Source of the DNA: an uncultured Clostridia bacterium
GTDB lineage: Bacteria; Bacillota; Clostridia; TANB77; CAG-508
Reading direction: 5' to 3'
Assembly: GCA_947626885.1 (NCBI GenBank)
Contig: CANQTX010000009.1
Location: 1-55,447 of the forward strand
Length of the DNA: 55,447 nt
The notes beneath the pieces are model-generated. The model was not told where the DNA came from and searched no databases. It worked only from the letters and a program-made list of their open reading frames with translations. The position numbers and the translations under genes are program-made. Shown here piece after piece: positions 24,838 through 34,487 of this stretch. Within the stretch, counting starts at the first letter, position 1, and the number at the start of each line of letters is the position of its first letter.

Positions 24838-25188
24838 TTAAGCTTTTTTTGCAATTTCTGCTAACTCACTAAAAGCTTTTGCATCAGAAACAGCAATTTC
24901 TGCTAACATTTTTCTATTGATGGTTACATTCGCCTTTTTTAATCCAGCAATCATTTTACTATATGTTAATCCATTCATTCGAGCTGCTGCATTAATTCTT
25001 ATAATCCATAATTTTCTAAAATCTGATTTTTTATCTTTTCTACCTACATAAGCATACATTCCAGATTTCATAACTGCTTGTTTTGCATTTCTATATCTAT
25101 AATGCTTTGCTCCATAATATCCTTTTGCTTGTTTTAAAACTTTTTTATGTCTTGCTCTTGTTGTTCTAGCTGTTTTTACTCTTGCCAT
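24838..25188 (-). CDS. rplT: Ribosomal protein L20
   Basis: 116 residues, standard length. It begins [26 protein letters not shown] and ends with the usual alanine/lysine tail. A 23S-binding assembly protein of the large subunit. In Firmicutes L20 also represses its own operon by binding the infC leader. Last gene of infC-rpmI-rplT, 32 bases after rpmI. Confidence 0.98.
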   Translation of the reverse strand: MARVKTARTTRARHKKVLKQAKGYYGAKHYRYRNAKQAVMKSGMYAYVGRKDKKSDFRKLWIIRINAAARMNGLTYSKMIAGLKKANVTINRKMLAEIAVSDAKAFSELAEIAKKA

Positions 25189-25220
25189 TCATTCTCAACT
25201 CCTTCTATTCTAATTTTCTT

Positions 25221-25424
25221 TTAGTTACCATATGGTAATAATTTCTTGATTCCTGCTACAACAGTTTTATCTGCATAAGCATCCTGAATTTTTCCTGTTT
25301 TTCTTTGTCTTGCCGTTTTTGTTGCTAAACGGTGTCTTCTATTAGCTTTTGTTCTTTTTACTTTGTTTTTTGCTGTAAAAGAATATCTCTTACTAGCAGC
25401 TTTATTTGTTTTTAATTTTGGCAT
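25221..25424 (-). CDS. rpmI: Ribosomal protein L35
   Basis: 67 residues: MPKLKTNKAASKRYSFTAKN, then RRHRLATKTARQRK, ending in KKLLPYGN. Small basic large-subunit protein. It lies 26 bases after infC and before rplT, the conserved order. Confidence 0.98.
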   Translation of the reverse strand: MPKLKTNKAASKRYSFTAKNKVKRTKANRRHRLATKTARQRKTGKIQDAYADKTVVAGIKKLLPYGN

Positions 25425-25450
25425 TTTCTTATGACTCCTTCCTCATTAAT

Positions 25451-25960
25451 TTATATTTTTTTAGATAAAATAACAAACATTGTTTTACCTTCTAAGAATG
25501 GCTTTTTCTCGACTGTTGCAATCTCTGATAAACTTTCTATAAATCGATTTAGAACGCTCTCTCCTAATTTTACATTATTCATTTCTCTTCCTCTAAATCT
25601 TACTGTTAATTTTACTTTATTTCCAGATTCTAAGAAAGTTTTTGCATTTTTGCATTTAAATCCAAAATCATGTTCACCAATATTAGGTGTAACTCGAATT
25701 TCTTTTACTTCAACAGCTTTCTGATTTTTTCTAGACTCTTTTTCCTTTTTTGCTTGTTCAAATTTATATTTTCCATAGTTCATAATTCTACAAACCGCTG
25801 GAGTAGCATTTGGAGCTACTAATACTAAATCCAAGTTTTTCTCTTCAGCAACTTCTATTGCTTTTTCTATTGGTAAAACTCCAATTTTTTCTCCATTTTC
25901 TCCAATTACTTGAACTTCTTTTTCTCTTATTTGTCTATTAATAGGCAATTCTTGTTTAAT
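25451..25960 (-). CDS. infC: Translation initiation factor IF-3 (ATT start)
   Basis: IF-3 prevents subunit joining and checks start codons. 169 residues if started at the ATT at 25960. That start gives MKQELPINRQIREKEVQVIGENGE, matching the family N-terminus, and a GGAGG (25975-25971) lies 9-10 bases before it. The longer open frame to 26014 runs back through the ribosome binding site and is hydrophobic junk. The N domain contains KNLDLVLVAPNATPAVCRIMNYGKYK, and the C domain TPNIGEHDFGFK and VKLTVRFRGREM. The AUU codon allows IF-3 to repress itself. Confidence 0.96.
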   Translation of the reverse strand: MKQELPINRQIREKEVQVIGENGEKIGVLPIEKAIEVAEEKNLDLVLVAPNATPAVCRIMNYGKYKFEQAKKEKESRKNQKAVEVKEIRVTPNIGEHDFGFKCKNAKTFLESGNKVKLTVRFRGREMNNVKLGESVLNRFIESLSEIATVEKKPFLEGKTMFVILSKKI

Positions 25961-25975
25961 TGTAAAACACCTCCA

Positions 25976-26149
25976 AAAAAAAATTTGACTTATTTTAAAA
26001 AGCCAAATCCACATAACAATATATTATTTATATTTCAAATACAATACTTTTTTGTATTTTTATTATATTATCTTAATAAAATATTGTTTTCTAACCTTAT
26101 GCTCGCTTCTATAAGATAAGGTGAGAAGTGGACACTTCTTCTTAAAACA
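25976..26149 (-). promoter_or_regulatory. Probable L20 leader of infC-rpmI-rplT
   Basis: The transcript starting near 26149 contains GAAGTGTCCACTTC (26140-26127 region, a short hairpin), then ACCTTAT pairing with ATAAGGT (26122-26116 with 26102-26096). Position at the 5' end of an infC operon and two stacked helices fit the autoregulatory L20 leader known in Firmicutes. Not confirmed by covariance model. Confidence 0.55.
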
Positions 26150-26155
26150 TTAGTT

Positions 26156-26184
26156 ATTTTAGCACACAAATTTTACTTTGTCAA
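26156..26184 (-). promoter_or_regulatory. Promoter of infC-rpmI-rplT
   Basis: Minus-strand TTGACA (26184-26179), 17-base spacer, TAAAAT (26161-26156). Confidence 0.8.
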
Positions 26185-26223
26185 CTATTTTTCCATTTTT
26201 TTCATTTTTTTGCTGTATTTTGC

Positions 26224-26252
26224 TTGACTTTTCGTTCTATTTGTATTAGAAT
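26224..26252 (+). promoter_or_regulatory. Promoter of rplM-rpsI
   Basis: TTGACT (26224-26229), 17-base spacer, TAGAAT (26247-26252). Back to back with the infC promoter. Confidence 0.75.
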
Positions 26253-26284
26253 AATTAAGCATTGTATGTAAAGATATGTTTTAT

Positions 26285-26345
26285 TATTAGCTTCTCCCCG
26301 GTAGTTAATATATAAAATATATATCTTATACAGTATAGAAGCATA
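26285..26345 (+). promoter_or_regulatory. Probable L13 leader
   Basis: GCTTCT (26290-26295) pairs with AGAAGC (26337-26342), enclosing CCCCGGTAGTTAA, in the transcribed leader of rplM-rpsI. Location and closed stem fit the L13 leader element of Firmicutes, recognised by position rather than by a model. Confidence 0.5.
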
Positions 26346-26391
26346 AGAAATAGAAAAATAATTTTAAATTGAAACGGAGGGTATTAGTACC

Positions 26392-26829
26392 ATGAACAAT
26401 ACTACATACAGCGCTAAAAAAAGCGAAATTGAAAGAAAATGGTATGTAATAGATGCAACAGACAAGTCTTTAGGTAGAGTTGCCACTGAAGCTAGTAAAC
26501 TATTAAGAGGAAAACACAAACCAACATTTACACCAAATCAAGATGTTGGCGATCATGTAATTATAATAAATTGTAAAAATGCTATTTTAACAGGTCATAA
26601 ATTAGATCAAAAAATATACAGACATCATTCCGGCTATATTGGAGGAATGAAAGAAACAACTGCTAGAGTTATGATGGAAAAAACTCCAGAAAAAGCTATG
26701 TTCTTAGCAATTAAGGGAATGCTTCCTCACACAAAATTAGGAAGACAGATGATTAAAAAACTAAGAGTATATGCGGGTAGTGAACATGAAAATGCTGCTC
26801 AAAAACCAGAAGTTTGGGAGGTAAAATAA
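26392..26829 (+). CDS. rplM: Ribosomal protein L13
   Basis: 145 residues, standard length. Features are [23 protein letters not shown] split over the first 40 residues, [22 protein letters not shown], and [19 protein letters not shown]. Early large-subunit assembly protein. GGAGG is well placed before the ATG. It is co-transcribed with rpsI, which starts one base after its stop. Confidence 0.98.
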   Translation: MNNTTYSAKKSEIERKWYVIDATDKSLGRVATEASKLLRGKHKPTFTPNQDVGDHVIIINCKNAILTGHKLDQKIYRHHSGYIGGMKETTARVMMEKTPEKAMFLAIKGMLPHTKLGRQMIKKLRVYAGSEHENAAQKPEVWEVK

Positions 26830-26830
26830 A

Positions 26831-27235
26831 ATGGCAAAAAAATCTGAAAAAATTGTATTCCAAGGTACTGGAAGAAGAAAAGAATCAATTGCTAGAGTAA
26901 GATTAATGCCTGGTAAAGGTATTATTACAGTTAATGGAAAAACATTAGATGAATATTTTGGAACAGAAATATTAAAAGTTATTGTAAATCAACCTTTTGC
27001 AGTTACAAATACTGTTGGAAAATATGATGTTATTGTTAAAGTTATTGGTGGTGGTTTTACAGGGCAAGCCGGAGCTATTAGGCACGGTATTGCAAGAGCT
27101 TTAAACGAAGCCAATTCTGAATTTAGACCAGCTTTAAAAGCAAATGGATTCTTAACAAGAGATCCAAGAATGAAAGAAAGAAAGAAATATGGTCTTAAAA
27201 AAGCTCGTAAAGCACCACAATTCTCAAAGAGATAA
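26831..27235 (+). CDS. rpsI: Ribosomal protein S9
   Basis: 134 residues. [16 protein letters not shown] at the start, the conserved [19 protein letters not shown] in the middle, and the basic C-terminal tail [12 protein letters not shown] that reaches the ribosomal P site. It follows rplM without a gap and is closed by a perfect terminator. Confidence 0.98.
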   Translation: MAKKSEKIVFQGTGRRKESIARVRLMPGKGIITVNGKTLDEYFGTEILKVIVNQPFAVTNTVGKYDVIVKVIGGGFTGQAGAIRHGIARALNEANSEFRPALKANGFLTRDPRMKERKKYGLKKARKAPQFSKR

Positions 27236-27255
27236 AATTATACAAAAAATATACA

Positions 27256-27291
27256 ACACTCGGAAATTTTAAAATTTCCGAGTGTTTTTTT
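27256..27291. terminator. Terminator of rplM-rpsI (bidirectional)
   Basis: A perfect 15-bp inverted repeat (27256-27270 with 27271-27285) followed by six or more T. The T run overlaps the stop codon of the convergent minus-strand gene, which probably shares the terminator. Confidence 0.92.
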
Positions 27292-28141
27292 ATTCATACT
27301 CTCTTGCTTTGTTCTTTTCTTTATTTTCTTTTGCCATAGTATAAATTCTTTCCAGGTCTTCTTGAAATCTATCTAAAAATCCTGGTTGTAAATTTTCAGA
27401 TGCATGAAAATAATTTCTCACACCTTCTACTTCTGCTACATTATCAAATGGTACACCGTGATCTCTTTCTTGTTGCCTAGTATATAAATCTAACGATGCT
27501 ATTTTTCTCATAGCTGCGATTGTTACTTCAGGAATAGGTCCTTTTCCTAAATTTCCAGAATTTTGGCAAAATTCACATATTCTATAGGCTGCACTATCTG
27601 TACCTATTCCATTTTCAATAAAGTTTTGTTTTCTTTTTTGAAACATGGCATCAATATCTTGTTTAAGATCATTTGATGGCTGTTTACCACAAGCTACAAG
27701 ATTATGGTATGTTGTTAGTACATCAACCATTTCATATGCATTAGGATCAGAATGAGGATTCTCTGATATATAACGGTTTATACCATAATAGCCCTTTCCC
27801 CCACGCATTTTAGCTTCTAAATCTTCTAATTTATGTGTCAATTTTTGCTCTATTGTATCTTGTAAATCATCGTCTTCCAATTTTATTGTGTAAAAACATT
27901 TTCCTATAGGCAATTTTCCTTCTTTTTGAATTCCAGAAGCAATTAATGCTTGTTGTAAATTTTGTGTTGGCGTATCCGATGCACTTGAAAAAACAGATTG
28001 TCTTCCTTTTATACTAGCTATCATCGTATAATCTTCAAAAAAAGTTTTAAACTCCTCTAGCTTATGTCCTATAGCATCCGGTCCATAAATATTTATAACT
28101 TGTGAAACAGCTTCTTTCATATAGTTATCATATGATAGCAT
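27290..28141 (-). CDS. Hypothetical protein (283 aa)
   Basis: Not recognised. Soluble, mostly helical, 283 residues, no signal peptide or membrane segment. It contains YRICEFCQNSG near residue 190 with two close cysteines, a glycine patch MRGGKGYYG near residue 112, and a charged C-terminus (MAKENKEKNKAREYE). The open frame continues to 28213, but the GGGGG/AAGGT ribosome site selects the ATG at 28141. It lies just downstream of the MBL-fold gene on the same strand and may be co-transcribed. Confidence 0.75.
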   Translation of the reverse strand: MLSYDNYMKEAVSQVINIYGPDAIGHKLEEFKTFFEDYTMIASIKGRQSVFSSASDTPTQNLQQALIASGIQKEGKLPIGKCFYTIKLEDDDLQDTIEQKLTHKLEDLEAKMRGGKGYYGINRYISENPHSDPNAYEMVDVLTTYHNLVACGKQPSNDLKQDIDAMFQKRKQNFIENGIGTDSAAYRICEFCQNSGNLGKGPIPEVTIAAMRKIASLDLYTRQQERDHGVPFDNVAEVEGVRNYFHASENLQPGFLDRFQEDLERIYTMAKENKEKNKAREYE

Positions 28142-28239
28142 TTTACCTTTTCCCCCTATACTATTTTTATTATTGTTTATCTTTTGATAAAAAAAATACT
28201 GGAAACATTTCACATATATTTACAAATAAAAAACTCTTT

Positions 28240-29199
28240 TTATTCATTTACTACTTCATATCCTGTGGAAGTAAATCTTACTGTTACATCTCCTTCAAAA
28301 GCAAGATAATTTTGTGCTCCCATTTCCTCCATCCATTCTCTTACCTTTATACTTTTCCATGTACCTGTGTTATATCCTGTTCCATTATCATTATTGTATA
28401 GCCATTCTGGTGCATTAAAGAAACATATATCTGGATGAATCGCTTCATACACCTCCTGTGTAACACCATTTTGTCCATGATGTGCCATTTGAACAGCATT
28501 TGCTTTTAGTTTCTCTGGTTCTTTTAAAAGTTCTGCACTTGTATAATAAAACGCATCTCCCAAAAATATCATACTTTTATTAACATCTGTTGCCGTCATT
28601 TTAAAAACCATACTACTATCATTTCCATTATCAGAGTGTATCACTTCTGGATTAGCAATTCTTAAAATCTCACATTGTACATTATCCATTGCTATAATTT
28701 GATTTTTGGTACATGCTATAGTATTTTTAATTTTAGGATTCTGTAAGTCTTGTATCATCTTTTCTTCTGTTTCAAATCCTCTTTCATCATATTGTCTATA
28801 CCATTCTAAATCATTAAAAGAATAGTATAAATTCTCAATTGTAATATTTACACTTTCATCCTCTAATAAGGCACATAATGCTCCCACATGATCACTATGT
28901 GGATGTGTAATATACCAATGTTTAACAACACCATTGCCATACTGCATAATATAATTTAAAACAAATTGACTATCACTCTCTCTTCCTCCATCAACAACAA
29001 TCATTTCATTATTACGTGTTCTTATAATATAACCATTTGCATTTAATCCCCCATTTTCTTTCATGTTGCTTCCCCCTATCATTGTTACTTTCATTCCTTC
29101 TACACGTTTTTCATATGCTTTTTGTTCATATTGTACAACTGTATAAATACAAACTCCTACTAATACTACAACAATTATTCCTATTATGATTTTTTTCAT
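28240..29199 (-). CDS. Membrane-anchored MBL-fold hydrolase (ComEC C-terminal type)
   Basis: 319 residues. An N-terminal membrane helix (residues 4-24) anchors an extracytoplasmic metallo-beta-lactamase domain: GYIIRTRNNEMIVVDGG, the metal motif THPHSDHVG near residue 99, SMIFLGDAFYYTS and MAHHGQNGV. The order and the late HHGQ element resemble the MBL part of the DNA-uptake protein ComEC and related secreted phosphodiesterases. Substrate unknown. The downstream gene is the 283-residue hypothetical. Confidence 0.85.
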   Translation of the reverse strand: MKKIIIGIIVVVLVGVCIYTVVQYEQKAYEKRVEGMKVTMIGGSNMKENGGLNANGYIIRTRNNEMIVVDGGRESDSQFVLNYIMQYGNGVVKHWYITHPHSDHVGALCALLEDESVNITIENLYYSFNDLEWYRQYDERGFETEEKMIQDLQNPKIKNTIACTKNQIIAMDNVQCEILRIANPEVIHSDNGNDSSMVFKMTATDVNKSMIFLGDAFYYTSAELLKEPEKLKANAVQMAHHGQNGVTQEVYEAIHPDICFFNAPEWLYNNDNGTGYNTGTWKSIKVREWMEEMGAQNYLAFEGDVTVRFTSTGYEVVNE

Positions 29200-29262
29200 A
29201 TAATTTATCCCTCTTATACTAAATATATTCTAATAACTTTAATTATTTTTAACTTTACAATC

Positions 29263-29829
29263 TTATAAAACAAGTATTCCCAAATGTTCTAATAATATTT
29301 TTATACCAAGTAAAATTAAAATAGTGCCTCCTATTATTTCTGCTTTTGTTTCATATTTATCACCAAAAACATTACCAATTTTAACACCCATGATGGAAAT
29401 CAAAAATGTTAAAATACCAATTATACTAACAGCTAAAAAAATATTAACATTAAAAAAAGCAAAAGTTATTCCAATGGCCAAAGCATCTATACTAGTTGCC
29501 AACGCTAGTATTATCATAGATTTTACACCTATACTATCATCTTGTTCTTCTCGTTTATATTCGCATGCTTCTTTAATCATATTAACACCTATAAAACATA
29601 ATAATCCAAAAGCAATCCAATGGTCAATACTTGTAATTTTATCTTCGAATCCCATGCCTAAACCATATCCTATCAGAGGCATTAAAGCTTGAAATCCACC
29701 AAAGTATATTGCTATGATACTTGCTTTCTTCCAATCCATTTGATGCATAGCCAATCCTTTACATATCGAAACAGCAAAAGCATCCATGGCTAATCCAATA
29801 CCAATTAAAATAATTTCCAGCAATCCCAT
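29263..29829 (-). CDS. mntP: Manganese efflux pump MntP
   Basis: 188-residue membrane protein with six hydrophobic segments arranged as two repeats. Each repeat carries the acidic transport motif: [15 protein letters not shown] near residue 12 and [15 protein letters not shown] near residue 110. It exports Mn(II). No yybP-ykoY manganese riboswitch is visible upstream; a short imperfect inverted repeat (29842-29866) before the ribosome site could be an operator. Confidence 0.93.
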   Translation of the reverse strand: MGLLEIILIGIGLAMDAFAVSICKGLAMHQMDWKKASIIAIYFGGFQALMPLIGYGLGMGFEDKITSIDHWIAFGLLCFIGVNMIKEACEYKREEQDDSIGVKSMIILALATSIDALAIGITFAFFNVNIFLAVSIIGILTFLISIMGVKIGNVFGDKYETKAEIIGGTILILLGIKILLEHLGILVL

Positions 29830-30006
29830 TTTCTTCTCCCTTAAATGATTTGCGACATCATTAAATAATATTATATCAGTTTTTTATTCTGTTTTACAAT
29901 ATATGATTACCAATTTTGCCATTCTTTCTTATTTTTTATTTTACTTTTTCTATTTTTTATCATATACTATGAATAGAATTTAATTTATTATATGCTAGGT
30001 GATTTT

Positions 30007-31338
30007 ATGAATATTACGAAAATAGAAACAAATTATAAACGAAACTTATTTTTTAAAGAAACAACAAATATTAAAACCAAACCATATGATTCTTATTTAG
30101 AGAAACAAATTTTACAAATTTATCCTCACATAACTTATCAATCCATTATCGGTTTTGGTGGCGCATTAACAGAAGCTACAGGTTATGCTTTAAAGCAAGT
30201 ACCAAAGGAGATAGCAAATCATATGATGCATGATTATTTTTCTAACAAAGGTTTAGGATATACACTCTGTAGACTTCCTATTGGTAGCTCAGATTTTTCA
30301 ATCAACTCTTACTCTTACAGTAAAAAATCTGATTTATCTGATTTTTCAATAAAAAGAGATCAAGAATATATTATTCCTGCTATAAAATCTGCACAAACAA
30401 TACATCCTCATATTCATTTTCTCTCTTCTCCTTGGAGTCCCCCAAAATTTATGAAAAGTAATAAAATGTTACATTGGGGTGGAAAGCTATTAGAAAAATA
30501 TAAATCTATTTGGGCACAATATCTAGTAAAATATATTCAAGCTTACGCAAAAGAAAATATTCCTATTGATTATATGACCATTCAAAATGAACCAAATGCT
30601 AAACAAATTTGGGAATCTTGTTTATATACACCTGAAGAAGAAATTGATTTAGCTGTCAATTATATCTATCCTGCATTCCAACAAAATCATATCACTACTA
30701 AACTTCTTATATTTGACCATAACAAAGAGAAGTTATTTATGCGTGCCAAACAAGAGTTGACCAATAATACTGCATTTTCTACTATCGCAGGTATTGCTTT
30801 TCATTGGTACACAGGAGATCATTTTGAAAATATTCACCTATTATATGATACATTTCCTGGAAAACTTCTCATTCATACAGAAGGTTGCACTGGATATTCC
30901 AAGTTTCATGCTAACGATGAAATACATAATGCAGAAATTTATGGTCACGACATTCTAGGAGATTTAACTGCTGGTATAAATGGTTATATTGATTGGAATA
31001 TGATATTAGATTTTACGGGGGGTCCTAATCATAAGAAGAACTATTGTAGCAGTCCTATCATGTTAACAAAAGATCATAAAAACTATATGAAACATCTTAG
31101 TTATTATTATATTGGTCACTTTAGTAAATATATTCAGCCTGGTGCTAAGAGAATTGCTTTCAGCAAATATACTTCTGACATTGAAATAACAGCATTTAAA
31201 AATTTAGATAATCGTATAGCCATTGTTTTATTAAATAGAAATGATTTTAATAAAGAATATAATCTTGTTATCAATAATATTGTTATGCATGATAACTTAG
31301 ATAGTCACACTATTGTTACTTATCAAATAACAGAATAA
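30007..31338 (+). CDS. GH30-family glycoside hydrolase
   Basis: 443 residues, related to glucosylceramidase/beta-glucosidase-type GH30 enzymes. The opening GFGGALTEATGYAL, SPWSPPKFMK, the acid/base Glu in TIQNEPNAKQ near residue 193 and the nucleophile Glu in LIHTEGCTGY near residue 292 are in the correct order. There is no signal peptide, so it acts in the cytoplasm, probably on imported oligosaccharides or glycosides. The ATG at 30007 follows AGGTGA; the ATG at 29992 precedes that site and is rejected. Monocistronic. Confidence 0.9.
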   Translation: MNITKIETNYKRNLFFKETTNIKTKPYDSYLEKQILQIYPHITYQSIIGFGGALTEATGYALKQVPKEIANHMMHDYFSNKGLGYTLCRLPIGSSDFSINSYSYSKKSDLSDFSIKRDQEYIIPAIKSAQTIHPHIHFLSSPWSPPKFMKSNKMLHWGGKLLEKYKSIWAQYLVKYIQAYAKENIPIDYMTIQNEPNAKQIWESCLYTPEEEIDLAVNYIYPAFQQNHITTKLLIFDHNKEKLFMRAKQELTNNTAFSTIAGIAFHWYTGDHFENIHLLYDTFPGKLLIHTEGCTGYSKFHANDEIHNAEIYGHDILGDLTAGINGYIDWNMILDFTGGPNHKKNYCSSPIMLTKDHKNYMKHLSYYYIGHFSKYIQPGAKRIAFSKYTSDIEITAFKNLDNRIAIVLLNRNDFNKEYNLVINNIVMHDNLDSHTIVTYQITE

Positions 31339-31370
31339 ATTACCTACTCTCAAAATAACTATAAAAACAA

Positions 31371-31411
31371 AAAAAGAAATGAACAATATATTCTATCGTT
31401 CATTTCTTTTT
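31371..31411. terminator. Bidirectional terminator after the GH30 gene
   Basis: AAAAAGAAATGAAC (31371-31384) pairs with GTTCATTTCTTTTT (31398-31411). It lies between convergent genes. Confidence 0.88.
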
Positions 31412-31423
31412 ATTTCATTATTT

Positions 31424-31621
31424 TTATGCATCATTATTATCAAATAATAATTTTATGCCCCAAAGTCCTGAAATTCCAACAAGTGCATAAATAATTCTAC
31501 TCAATAACGACATTTCTCCAAATATTGTATCTACTAAATTAAACTTAAAAAATCCTATTAAGCCCCAATTAATGGCTCCTATAATAATGAGAACTAATGC
31601 AATCTTATCTACAATCTTCAT
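31424..31621 (-). CDS. DUF378 small membrane protein
   Basis: 65 residues with two membrane helices (about 7-27 and 40-60). The signature ALVLIIIGAINWGLIG and the closing ALVGISGLWGIKLL identify the DUF378 family, whose function is unknown. GGAGG precedes the ATG. It is a single gene between the GH30 terminator and ugd. Confidence 0.88.
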   Translation of the reverse strand: MKIVDKIALVLIIIGAINWGLIGFFKFNLVDTIFGEMSLLSRIIYALVGISGLWGIKLLFDNNDA

Positions 31622-31700
31622 AAAATTTCCCTCCTGTATTTATGAATAGATTATCCATTTTTTAAGATTTTATGCATAAAAATAAAAAATATTCTTTTTT

Positions 31701-32867
31701 TTAGTCTTTACCATATAAATCCCTAGTATACACTTTATCTTTCACATCATTTAATATATCATCATATCTGTTAGCTAATATAATATCTGACATTTTTACA
31801 AATTCATCAAATTGCTTTACAATTTTACAACCATGAAATTGCTCTTGTTTTATTGTTGGCTCATAAATTAAAATCTCTACTGCTTCTTGTTTCAATCTTT
31901 CAATAATGTCCTCAATCGCGCTAGATCTAAAATTATCGGAATCTGTTTTCATCATTAATCGATAAACACCTACTATATTGGGCTTTCTTTGCATAATCCT
32001 ATTAGCAATATGCTTTTTTCTTGTTTGATTGGCTCTTACAATAGCTCTAATCAAATTTTGGGGTACATTATTAAAATTTGCTAACAATTGCTTGGTATCT
32101 TTAGGCAAACAATATCCTCCATAACCAAAAGAAGGATTATTATAATACATTCCTATTCTTTCATCTAATGCTACACCTTCTATAATACTTTTACTATCTA
32201 AGCCTTTCAATTCTGCATAAGTATCTAATTCATTAAAATAAGATACTCTTAATGCTAAATAAGTATTAGCAAATAATTTAACAGCTTCTGCCTCTGCACT
32301 TCCCATAAATTTTACTGGTATATTTTCCTTGATAGCAGCTTCTTTTAATAAGTTAGCAAATTGTTTTGCTTTTTTACTATCTTCTCCTACAATAATTCGT
32401 GAAGGGTATAAATTATCATATAATGCTTTTCCTTCCCTTAAAAATTCCGGCGAAAATAAGACATTATTTATGTGATATTTTTCTTTTACTCTCTCTGTAA
32501 AACCAACTGGAACCGTTGATTTTATTACGATAGTAGCATCTATCTTCATAGAAATTATTGTTTTTATTGTTTCTTCTACGCTAGATGTATCAAATGTATT
32601 TTTCTCATCATCATAATTTGTCGGTGTACTAATAATAATCCAAGTAACATCTTGAAAAGCTTCTGTATGATCTAACGTTGCTCTTAAATTTAACTTTTTC
32701 GTTTTAAAAAATTCTTCTATTTCTTTATCTCTAATTGGTGATATTCTTTTATTTATCATCTCCACTTTTTCAGGTACAATATCTAAGGCAATTACTTCAT
32801 TTTTTTGGCTTAATAATGTAGCAATGGACAATCCAACATAACCTATTCCTACTACTGCTATCTTCAT
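31701..32867 (-). CDS. ugd: UDP-glucose 6-dehydrogenase
   Basis: 388 residues, NAD-dependent oxidation of UDP-glucose (or a related UDP-sugar) for surface polysaccharide. The Rossmann motif is VVGIGYVGLS at residues 5-14, the substrate loop VPVGFTERVKEKY, and SPEFLREGKALYDNLYPSRIIVG is a family hallmark. The catalytic cysteine lies in GYGGYCLPKDTKQL near residue 250. It is short for the family in the C-terminal domain but complete. It diverges from the flippase gene. Confidence 0.93.
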   Translation of the reverse strand: MKIAVVGIGYVGLSIATLLSQKNEVIALDIVPEKVEMINKRISPIRDKEIEEFFKTKKLNLRATLDHTEAFQDVTWIIISTPTNYDDEKNTFDTSSVEETIKTIISMKIDATIVIKSTVPVGFTERVKEKYHINNVLFSPEFLREGKALYDNLYPSRIIVGEDSKKAKQFANLLKEAAIKENIPVKFMGSAEAEAVKLFANTYLALRVSYFNELDTYAELKGLDSKSIIEGVALDERIGMYYNNPSFGYGGYCLPKDTKQLLANFNNVPQNLIRAIVRANQTRKKHIANRIMQRKPNIVGVYRLMMKTDSDNFRSSAIEDIIERLKQEAVEILIYEPTIKQEQFHGCKIVKQFDEFVKMSDIILANRYDDILNDVKDKVYTRDLYGKD

Positions 32868-33083
32868 ATAATTTTATCCTCATTTTTACTATTATATTTT
32901 ATATTATTTTTAAAATTTTTAGGTTTCTAATTTAACAGCAGATTTTAAAAATATATTATATAGGAATTATATCATAGTAATTTCTAATTGTACACACAAA
33001 ATTAATTCTCTTCAATAGACTTTTCTTCTATTTTCTTTTTTTTTTCATATACTCTAAAAAAAGTATTTTTTCAGGTGATATTT

Positions 33084-34403
33084 TTGAAAAGAATGAAAGT
33101 TTTTTTACTAAATACGATTATATTAATCGTTACATCTCTTATTTTTAGAATCATTGACATCTATTTCACATCTTATGTATCTAAAAAAATTGGTGCAGAG
33201 ATGCTGGGGATTTATCAGTTAATTATGTCTGTTTATCTATTTGGTATTACATTAGCAACTTCTGGTATTAATTTAACTGTTACACGTATTGTTTCTGAAG
33301 AACTTGCTATTGACAACTTTTCTGGTGTAAAAAAAGTTATGAAAAAAGTACTTTATATTTGTTTAGGTACGAGTATTCTAGCTAGTATGTTTTTCTATTT
33401 AAATACAGATTTTATTATCGAGAGATGTTTACACAATAAAGTACATAAATCTATTATTTATCTCATCTGTTTAGCACTTCCTCTTATTACTATGTCTTCT
33501 GCTATAGCAGGATATTTTGCAGGTGTTCGCAGAATTTATAAAAATGCTATCGGACAATTTATAGAACATATTGGGAAGGTTATGGTAACAGCATATTTAA
33601 TAAGTCTTTTTTTACCAAATGGTTTAAATTATGCCTGTTTTGCTCTTATTTTAGGAGACGTTATATCTGAAATTATTTCTTTTGTTTATATTTACTGTAT
33701 TTATCTGCTAGATAAAAGAAAATACTATCCTTCTTCACAATTTCTAACTACAGATGATTATAACAAAAGAATTTTGAGAATTTCTGTTCCTATTGCAATC
33801 ACCTCTTATATACGATCTGGACTAACTACTTTAAAACAAATTATTATTCCTTCTAGTTTAGAAAAAAGTGGAATTAATTGCTCTGCTTCTCTAGCAAGCT
33901 ATGGCATTATTAATGGAATGGCTCTACCTATTATTATGTTTCCTGACATCTTTATTAAGTCATTCTCTAGCCTGCTTATTCCAGAATTTGCACGATATCA
34001 CACAAAAAAAGACTTTACTCGTACAAAACAAATGACAGGATTACTATTGCTTTTAGTAACAAGTTGTTCTCTTTTCTTAACAGGCTTTTTGTATGTTTTT
34101 TCTAATAAACTAGCTGTATGGATTTATCAAGACATCGCTGTTGGTCACTATATAAGAGTACTTTCTCCTTTAGCCACCTTTATATATGTTGATACCATTG
34201 TTGATAGTGTTTTACGTGGTTTAGATGCACAAGTTAGTGTTATGATGATTAATATTGTTGATTTATTACTAAGTGTTAATTTTATATTCTTCTGTGTACC
34301 CAAACTGGGACTTTTAGGATATATTATCTCTATCTATATGAGCGAAATTCTAAATTTTACCATTAGTTTTTTACAACTAATTAAAATTGTATACGGTAAA
34401 TAA
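33084..34403 (+). CDS. spoVB: SpoVB-like polysaccharide/lipid flippase
   Basis: 439-residue membrane protein of the MOP/oligosaccharide flippase superfamily with about 12 hydrophobic segments. The opening (SLIFRIIDIYFTSYVSKKIGAEMLGIYQLIM split by the first helix) and GINLTVTRIVSEE resemble SpoVB, which moves cortex peptidoglycan precursors during sporulation. The frame opens at GTG 33075, but that codon lies inside the AGGTGA ribosome site; TTG at 33084 is chosen. A MurJ-type or teichoic-acid role is also possible. Confidence 0.75.
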   Translation: MKRMKVFLLNTIILIVTSLIFRIIDIYFTSYVSKKIGAEMLGIYQLIMSVYLFGITLATSGINLTVTRIVSEELAIDNFSGVKKVMKKVLYICLGTSILASMFFYLNTDFIIERCLHNKVHKSIIYLICLALPLITMSSAIAGYFAGVRRIYKNAIGQFIEHIGKVMVTAYLISLFLPNGLNYACFALILGDVISEIISFVYIYCIYLLDKRKYYPSSQFLTTDDYNKRILRISVPIAITSYIRSGLTTLKQIIIPSSLEKSGINCSASLASYGIINGMALPIIMFPDIFIKSFSSLLIPEFARYHTKKDFTRTKQMTGLLLLLVTSCSLFLTGFLYVFSNKLAVWIYQDIAVGHYIRVLSPLATFIYVDTIVDSVLRGLDAQVSVMMINIVDLLLSVNFIFFCVPKLGLLGYIISIYMSEILNFTISFLQLIKIVYGK

Positions 34404-34411
34404 ACCTACAT

Positions 34412-34440
34412 TTGACTACATTAGCAAAAAATGCTATAAT
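34412..34440 (+). promoter_or_regulatory. Promoter of the alarmone synthetase gene
   Basis: TTGACT (34412-34417), 17-base spacer, TATAAT (34435-34440), nine bases after the flippase stop. Confidence 0.8.
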
Positions 34441-34487
34441 TTAATTATGTTAAGCTTATAAAAAATTTAAAAAGGGAGGAATTATGT

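Noticed and set aside
29830..29991. yybP-ykoY manganese riboswitch before mntP
   Set aside because: The conserved core of that aptamer is not visible in this AT-rich gap; only a short imperfect inverted repeat is present.
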